DNA of 64,000 nt, taken from assembly GCA_039654915.1 (NCBI GenBank), contig CM077593.1, positions 80,022,501 to 80,086,500 on the forward strand, given 5' to 3'. A program made the translations under genes and the position numbers. How positions within the stretch are numbered: the stretch's first letter is position 1; each line of letters opens with the position of its first letter. Below, one piece after another: positions 57,489 to 64,000 of this stretch. The DNA comes from Aquilaria yunnanensis. Taxonomy: Eukaryota > Streptophyta > Magnoliopsida > Malvales > Thymelaeaceae. Under the pieces are notes generated by a model, which saw nothing but the letters and a program-made list of their open reading frames with translations, ran no database searches and was not told where the DNA came from.

Positions 57489-60400
57489 TTAGGCATAGAA
57501 CTTTTTCAAGGCCTCTGAGTGCCAAGTATTTTTTAATTCTATGCCTTCGGCATCACCGAGCTTATATACTCCTTTTCGTACTTCGGCAAGTACCAGGTAG
57601 GGTCCTTCCCAATTTGTGCGAAGTACCCCGTGGGACGGCTTTCGGGGTGCAAATTCAGCCTTTCGGAGAACGAGGTCTCCCTGCTTTATTCCCTTTGGCC
57701 TGGCGCGTAGGTTTATGGCTGCTGCCACTCTTTGCTGGAAAGCTTTTCTTCTCAGCTCGGCTATTTCTCTGTGTTCGCTGACGAGGTCGAGCTTGGTTCT
57801 TAGGCCGAGGTCATTTCCTTTTTCATCGAACACTTGGACTCGTATTGACGGTTGTACTATCTCGATGGGGATGATGGCCTCTGTGCCGAAGACAAGTGAA
57901 AAGGGCGTTTCCCCTGTGGCTCTTCGGGGTGTCGTTCGGTAGCTCCATAACACGCTTTGGAGTTCTCCTGGCCATTTCCCTTTTGCTTCTCCCAATCTCT
58001 TTTTCAGACCATCTTTTATGGTCCTGTTAGATACTTCCACCTGCCCATTACTCTGGGGGTGAGCTACTGGGGCGAAGTGCATTTTTGTCCCAAGGTCGCT
58101 AATGAATTCTCAGAATCCTTTGTCTACAAACTGGGATCCATTGTCCGCTACGAGTACCCTCGGTATGCCAAATCTGCATACGATGTTTTTCCATACGAAC
58201 TTCTGCACTTCTTTTGCCGAGATAGTTGTCAGGGGTTCTGCCTCGACCCATTTAGAGAAATAGTCTACTGCTACCAGGCAGAACTTTACACCTCCAGGCG
58301 CCGTTGGGAGCGGCCCAATTAAATCTATGCCCCAAACTGCGAAGGGCCAAGGATAGTCTGCCGAACTCACGAACTCTGAGGGTGTTCTTTGGATGTTCGC
58401 ATGTCTCTGGCAACTACCACATTTCTGGACGAACTGCTTGGCGTCCCTTCTCAGGGTAGGCCAGAAGTATCCTTGGCGGAGTATCACTGCTGCTAGGGCG
58501 TCGGTTCCGATGTGCGAACCACAGGCACCTTCGTGAACTTCTTCGAGGATCATTTTGGTATCCTCTTCACTAACACACCTCTGTAGTGGATTTGCATATC
58601 CTTGCCGATATAGTTCTTCTCCAATTAAGAAGAAACGTCCGGAGCGCCTTCGCACTTTTGCGGCTTCGCTGGGGTCTTCGGGGAGTGTGTTGGTTGCGAG
58701 ATACGTTTTGATTGGTTCTTTCCATCATTTCCCCGAGGTCTCTATGCTTAACACCACGATGCTGGGGTGGCTTAGCACTTCGGTGCAAGTTTTGGACTTC
58801 GCCAGACAGTCTGCCTCAGCATTTTCTCGTCGGGGTACGTTCTCGATTTTCACGACGTCGAACTCCCGAATAAGCTTTGTTACCAACTCATGGTATTTTG
58901 CCAAGGTTGGGTCTTTCGCGCCATAATCCCCTGCCATTTGTCGGACCACCAGCTGGGAATCACTATGGGCTTTCAAGTTTCTCACGCCAATTTTTCTGGC
59001 CAGGCGTAATCCTGCTATGAGGGCCTCATACTCGGCCATATTGTTGGTGGCATTGAAACTGAACTTGATGGCCTTCATTACTTCTAGGCCTTCGGGGCCT
59101 CTGATAATCACTCCAGCTCCCTGGTGTTCGGATCCTAAGGCCCCGTCAACGTGCAAGGTCCATTCTGGCTCACCCTCTTTTGGATCTGAATGGCTCTCCT
59201 CAGTGGTGGGTATTTCGGCGATAAAATCTGCCAGTGCTTGAGCTTTTATGGCTTTTCGAGGCTCATACGTGATCTCGTGTTCGCCCAGCTCTATGCACCA
59301 CTTGGAGAGCCTTCCCGAATGATCAACTCTCTTCATGACATCCCGCAGTGGCAGACTACTTCGGACAATGATGGGGTGAGCCTGAAAGTATGGCCGCAGC
59401 CTTCTCCCTGCAAGCACTAAGGCATATATAGCTTTTTGAAGCAAAGGGTACCTGACTTCGGCGCCATGCAAGGACTTGCTGACATAGTAAACCGGCCACT
59501 GTTTCGGTCCTTCTTCTTTCACGAGGACCGAACTCACAGCTTTTTTCGTGACGGCGAGGTATAGTGCCAAGGGCTCTCCTTCCCGAGGTTGCCGCAGAGT
59601 CGGCAGTCTGGCCAAGTAGACTTTGAGTTCTTCCCAGGCTTTTTGGCAATCTTCAGCCCAAGGATGGCCATCCTTTCTGAGGTCGCCTTCCATTTTTGCC
59701 GCTTTTGTGAGGACTTTGAAGAAGGGTCGACACCTATCTCCGTACCTGGAAATAAACCTGCTCAGAGAGGTTATTCTTCCGGTGAGTCTTTGCACGTCTT
59801 TGACTGTGGTAGGTGTTCGGAATTCAAGCAGAGCCTTAATCTTCTCAGGGTTAGCGTCGATGCCTCTTTCGGACACCATGTACCCGAGGAACTTTCCCGA
59901 GGTCACCCCGAAGATGCACTTCGATGGATTAAGGCGGATCCCGAAGGTTCTGAGCTTTTGGAAGGTTTCCCCTAAATCTGCAACGTGGTAGCCAGGCAGT
60001 TTGCTCTTGACTATCATATCATCAACATATACCTCCATCTTCCTCCCCATTTGGTCTTTGAAGACCTTGTTCATCAGCCTTTGGTAGGTGGCTCCTGCAT
60101 TTTTTAGCCCGAAGGGCATTCTGATATAGCAATATGTTCCTCCCTCGGTGATGAAGGCAGTCTTCTCTTCGTCTCCGGGGTCCATCCTTATCTGATGGTA
60201 GCCACTGAAGGCGTCTAGGAAACTTAAGAGCCCGTACTCGGCAGTTGAATCTACCAGTTGGTCTATTGGTGGAAGAGGATATGAATCTTTTGGGCAAGCA
60301 TCGTTCAAATTTCTGAAGTCAATGCACGTCCGAAGCTTGCTACTTCCTTCTTTTGTGGCAATTACCACGTTACTTAGCCATTCGGGGTAGTTTACCTCCC

Positions 60401-60534
60401 GGATAACACTAGCGTCTATCAGACGCTGGACTTCGGTTTTGACGAATTCACTTTTGTGAGCTGAGATGCTCCGTTTCTTTTGCCGGACAGGTCTTACTTC
60501 CGGACTCACTTTAAGGCTATGCTGGATTATGCAA
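57489..60534 (-). pseudogene. pol: Gypsy B RT-RNase H-integrase, two stops
   Basis: Minus strand, one frame. RT comes first with CIDFRNLNDACPKDSYPLP, LLSFLDAFSGYHQIRM and the catalytic YVDDMIV. Next is RNase H with DGALGSEHQGAGV, MAEYEAL and SDSQLVV. Integrase has the zinc-binding CGSCQRH part, DLIGPLP and ADNGSQF aspartates, and SNGQVEVSNRTI with the glutamate. The C-terminus ends in SEALKKFYA. In-frame stops lie at 58725-58727, between RNase H and integrase, and 58110-58112, in the integrase core. The reading frame joins the upstream gag-protease frame only through a one-base shift near 60535. Confidence 0.93.
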
Positions 60535-62785
60535 GGTTTACCCCAGGCATGTCCTTCGGCGAGTAGGCGAACAGATCTTTATTTGCAAGCAGAAAAGATA
60601 CAAGTTTTTCCTTGTCTTCATCGGCCATATTTTTCCCTATTCGGGTACTATGGCCTGGGACAAGCTCTACTTCTTCTGTTTCCACTTTTGTGGAATCTTC
60701 TGCCTCGCCCCTTTCCAGCTCTTTTGCTTCTACAGCATGTGCTAAGTTGCTTGCTGGAGCCTTTCGTGCTCTGACGAACACCTTTCTCACCTCGCCTTGA
60801 TCAATGAAGATCTTTGCGTCTCCTTTTTTGGTGGCGAAGGAGACGGTCAAGTACTTTACATCAGGGCGAATGTGCAAATTTCCCTGTGTCTGTCTGCCGA
60901 GAATGGCGTTGTATGACGAAGGAACGTCCATGACTATGAATCTTGCCATGGTAGAGGCGAACAACTCAGCAGTTCCTTTCTCCGAAGTTCCTTTCATCAT
61001 CAAGGGGAGGTCGATCCACCCGAGGACAGGTAGCTCAGATGGTCCTACGCCGAACGTGGGTGAAGTAACAGCCTTGAGGTCACCCCTGGATACGCCCAAG
61101 CTTGGCAGCAAGTGTGAGAACAAGACGTCTGCGTTTGACCCATCATCCAGCAGTACCCTCTTGACGTCCCAGTTTCCTATCCTCGCCATTATCAGCAATG
61201 GATCGTCATGGGGAAATACGATGGTGGACCCATCCTCGCGGGCCAATTTTTTCGTTGGGCTCTGATATTCCATCACCGCTATCTCTCTGGCCCTTCTTTT
61301 TCTTTCCGAGGATGGAAGTCCGGTTGTGATCGTCTGTATTACTCTTGCCGAAGGTGGAGGACGCCTTCTCGCACTTCGGTTCCTTCGCCTGTCCGAATCG
61401 TAATCCTCGTCCTCGGGCTTTCCTTCCTCCTCTTTTTTCCCTTTCGGGGAAGGCATTCTCAAATAACGCCGAAGCTGGCCCTGCTTTATCAGTGATTCAA
61501 TGTACTTTTTCAACTGAAAGCAGTCTTCGGTGTCATGACCGTGATCACGGTGGAACTGACAGAACTTCTTCATGTTCCTTCTGTTGTCAGCAGTCATGCC
61601 CCTTGGTCGTTGGATTTGAGCCCCCTGTTTTTCCAACGCCATAAGGACGTTAGCCCTCGTGGTGCTCAGAGGTGTAAAGTTTTGGGGCTTCCTTCCTCCT
61701 ACTCGCATTCTCCGAGGTCGGCCTGACTGTTCCGTTGGACACCGGGCTTGCTGGCTGGACCCTTCGCCACGAGCTTGAATTTGGTCATGTTTCGGTCCAG
61801 TCATTCTCAGTTCTTCGGCTGTCATGTGTTGTTCAGCCCTTCGGTAGAATTCTCCCAGCGTGTCCGGGGGATCTTTGGAGAATTCGTAAAACAAGTGCGA
61901 ATCCCTCCGGAGGCCCCTCGTCATGGCGAGGATGCGGATTTCGGGACGAAAGTCCGGAACACTGAGGGCCTCCCTGTTGAACCTCTCGACATAGTCACGG
62001 ATGGTCTCCCCGTTTCTCTGTGTTATGTCAAACATCTGGACGGGCATCTTCGCCGTCGGCTTGCTCCCAATGAACTGTTGGGTGAACGCTGTGGACAACT
62101 CCTGGAACCCCCTGATGTTTCCGGGAGGCAGGGAATTGTACCAGGCAGTTGCTGGTCCTGCGAGGGTGACTTCGAAGCACTTGCAGAGCGTAGCATCATC
62201 AGCCCCATGTAACACCATGCTGCGTTTGTACTTGGTTAGGTGGGCCTGGGGATCAGTCCGACCCTCATAGGTCTCCAGCCGAGGTAGCCTAAAGTCACTT
62301 GGCATGGCCGCCTCGACCACTGTTCGGGCGAAAGGAGTTTCATCTCCAGAGACCGTTTCAGTTAGCCTGGCCCAAACAGGCTTGCGTGCTACCTGCTGTT
62401 CCACTCTCTCCAGTCTTGCCAAGACTTTCTCCAGGAGGAGCGTAGCACTGGGCTCCTCTTCCTGGTGCCGTCCCTTCGGGGAGCGACTTCGGTACCGAGG
62501 TGAGGGGGACCCTGCCTCTGTTGATAAACTTCTTCTGGTCGGGACTTCGGGTCGTTTAGACCTTGCTCTTTCCGCCAGCCGTGCCCCCAGGGGCAAGTTA
62601 TCTGTCGAGGACTCTTCTCGTGGCTCCCCACTTCCCGAGCTATGATGGGTTGCCCTCGGGCTTTTCTCCCGAGGTCGTGCTGACGAGGTGGGTTTTTGCG
62701 CCTGGGCTGGTTGCGGCCATCTTCAGTCTATTTGTTGTGTCATTTCAGCCACAACAGACCTTTGAAAGTCTCTTAAAAAATCCAT
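60527..62785 (-). pseudogene. gag: Gypsy B gag-protease, one stop
   Basis: Probable start ATG 62785 (MDFLRDFQRS), the first after the primer-binding site that is in frame. A TGA at 62723-62725 separates about 20 residues from the 689-residue remainder, whose first ATG is 62596. A serine/arginine-rich N-terminal part is followed by the retrotransposon gag domain (from DFRLPRLETYEG to FYRRAEQHM). Next is a CQFHRDHGHDTEDC motif, an atypical zinc knuckle of this lineage, then an aspartic protease-like domain with LLDDGSNADVLF. The frame ends at 60527 inside the conserved DMPG stretch that leads into RT, so a one-base shift separates it from pol. Confidence 0.9.
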
Positions 62786-62934
62786 GGTGATGACAAGAGG
62801 GCGTTCCTCTTCAGGCAAGGAAGTCTCTGGGGGACTTTGTTCGATAGCTGGTTGGGTCTCAGGCGCGGACGGGGACTTCGGAAGTCCTTTGTCCTTCGAA
62901 CGCCGAGTTTCGACAACAGCTACCTGGGAGTAGT

Positions 62935-62952
62935 TTCCCACAGACGGCGCCA
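62935..62952 (-). other. Gypsy B primer-binding site
   Basis: On the minus strand TGGCGCCGTCTGTGGGAA follows two bases after the 5' LTR. TGGCGCC-type sites are usual for plant Athila/Tat elements; the exact tRNA was not checked. Confidence 0.85.
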
Positions 62953-62954
62953 AA

Positions 62955-63924
62955 TGATGCCCCAAGGCATCTTCGTTTGCTGTCATGTTGACAAGTGGAG
63001 AGACTTCCTGAGGAGGCGAGTGCCTGGAGCTCAGATTTCCCAGCTGAGTGTGCCTGAAAAGCTCAAAGAAGAGGTTAGGAGGTCCCCGGTTTGCTTTTCC
63101 GGGGAGGACCCTCCGACGCCCAAGTCAGTTTTCTGAGTGAAGGTGGAGGAAGAACACTAAGGGATCAAGTGTCTTGCATGTTTTGTGTTTTCTCAGAGAG
63201 AGGGAAATGCCCATCCTTTGCCCAGTCCCATTTCCTAGTATTTATAGGAGTAGCTGGTCCGTTCAGATCATGACACGTGTTCGGTCGGATTTGATCTGTC
63301 TCTTTGGACCTAGGGGACAGGCAGCCGTTTGCAGCCTCTTTTAGCCCTGGACCCGGACGGGTTGTGTCAGGACTGGGGCGGCTGCGGCGTGTCATTTCGC
63401 CGTTCAGATGTGACGTGTAGGGCTTGTGGGCGACATGTCAGAGGCTCCTTAAATGCTCATACCGTACTCTCGAGGTCCCCTGGGCGAGGTCGCCCTTCGG
63501 TGCGTGCACCCTCTTCGGATTCTATCCGTCCTTCGGTGCGAGCACCTCCTTCGGGATCTATCCCATAATTCTGGGAGCGCCCTTGATGAACACCTTCTTC
63601 GGGACTCACATCCATAGTTCGGGGATTCCCTTGTTCAGGTGTTTCTTCTTCGGGGAAAACCTCTTTGGGGCCTCTTCCTTCGGGGAGATTCTCCCTTGCT
63701 TCAGAGAGATGGCTCTCTTACTTGAAGACGGTCAGTTTAGCCCCTCGATGGAGACGGTGTTGTCCTCGGAATTCCTGACGAGCTACCGAAGTCTCGAGCT
63801 CATAGTGTTTGACTTCGCACCTTCCGAGGTCAGTAAAAAGATCCTCTCTTGGGTGACGTCAGACTCCTCGGCCAATATTCTGGCGCGGAGTTACTACCGA
63901 GGAGGCGTTAGCCTTTGGCTATCA
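62955..63924 (-). repeat. Gypsy B 5' LTR (element orientation)
   Basis: Plus strand TGATGCCCC to GGCTATCA, followed by AAGTC. In element orientation a TATA box, CTATAAATACTAGG (63239-63246 core), lies about two thirds of the way in and would start the genomic RNA near 63210. Confidence 0.95.
63239..63246 (-). promoter_or_regulatory. TATA box of the Gypsy B LTR
   Basis: TATAAATA on the minus strand, followed by a GC-moderate region to the LTR end. The same sequence is in the 3' LTR near 53036-53043. Confidence 0.65.
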
Positions 63925-63929
63925 AAGTC

Positions 63930-64000
63930 CATGGAATCCAAGGAAGAATTAAGAAAGAATGACATAAACCAAAAAAAGGGGGCTATGTGCCAGGTGCATG
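63930..64000 (+). mobile_element. Host LTR element resumes after Gypsy B
   Basis: Sequence after the AAGTC duplication should be continuous with 52751 in the unoccupied host element. It is too short to show a gene; the gag-pol of that element, if present, lies beyond the window. Confidence 0.5.

Larger units (their letters stand above)
52752..63924 (-). mobile_element. Gypsy B: full-length Ty3/gypsy element of Tat type
   Basis: Two 970-bp LTRs and a perfect 5-bp duplication AAGTC (52747-52751 and 63925-63929) define an 11.2-kb insertion whose gag-pol reads on the minus strand. Order along the minus strand: 5' LTR (63924-62955), primer-binding site, gag-protease, RT-RNase H-integrase, a short tandem repeat array, an antisense gene, a second repeat array, polypurine tract, 3' LTR (53721-52752). 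About eight LTR differences are visible by eye, so it is younger than Gypsy A and older than Copia. The extra region after integrase with an antisense gene is a mark of the Tat lineage. gag-pol is broken by stops. Confidence 0.95.

Noticed and set aside
60466..62645. Many plus-strand frames opposite gag of Gypsy B, the longest about 150 residues
   Set aside because: Shadows of the GC-rich gag frame; no splice signals or protein-like composition, unlike the antisense gene at 54537-57001.
1..64000. A prokaryotic-style defence or mobile system
   Set aside because: Introns, LTR elements, plant-type transposases and telomere-like repeats all show plant nuclear DNA; no such gene cluster is present.

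Overview
The window is nuclear DNA of a flowering plant. It is AT-rich and consists almost entirely of transposable elements: CACTA, hAT, Mutator-like and Stowaway-type DNA transposons, a Copia element, two Gypsy elements, a TRIM, and parts of a further LTR-element family. I find no intact host gene, no rRNA or tRNA gene, no CRISPR array and nothing prokaryotic. The species cannot be named from the sequence.

Layout. 1-10602: a truncated CACTA element (transposase on the minus strand, one true terminus at 7351) and its flank. Bases 1-1237 recur at 9367-10602 with one homopolymer difference, which fits the junction of a ~9.37 kb tandem duplication. 10603-13206: gene-poor AT-rich DNA. 13207-21737: a complete young Copia element (TSD GAAAC) inserted into a minus-strand gene-like segment. 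21738-26024: AT-rich repeats. 26025-26919: a TRIM with three LTRs and two internal domains (TSD CATAC). 27640-30300: a degenerate LTR. 30940-39879: a GTTCTTTT array hit by a Mutator-like element (31497-32644), a Stowaway MITE (32742-33203), a second Mutator-like element (33366-39493, perfect 9-bp TSD) that contains a hAT element (34952-38995), and a second Stowaway MITE (39514-39879).

41640-64000: a nest. A host LTR element (LTR about 41640-43443 plus 51267-52054, primer-binding site at 52057) was hit in its LTR by Gypsy A (43444-51261, TSD GATTG, old and decayed) and in its leader by Gypsy B (52752-63924, TSD AAGTC, younger, coding on the minus strand).

The most notable biology is in Gypsy A and B. 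Each carries, between integrase and the 3' LTR and opposite to gag-pol, a four-exon gene with its own TATA box. In B this gene (54537-57001) is open across all exons and encodes 733 aa, while gag-pol of the same element has three in-frame stops and a frameshift. In A most of gag, protease and RT is lost, yet the antisense gene is still recognisable exon by exon, with a first exon of the same 832-nt length. Antisense genes of this kind (the 'putative gypsy type transposon' family) are known from the Tat lineage of Ty3/gypsy elements, but their function is unsettled.

No transposon polyprotein or transposase here is intact: Copia has two in-frame stops, hAT six, the CACTA transposase one plus a truncation, and Gypsy B three stops and a frameshift. 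Further movement would need proteins supplied from elsewhere.
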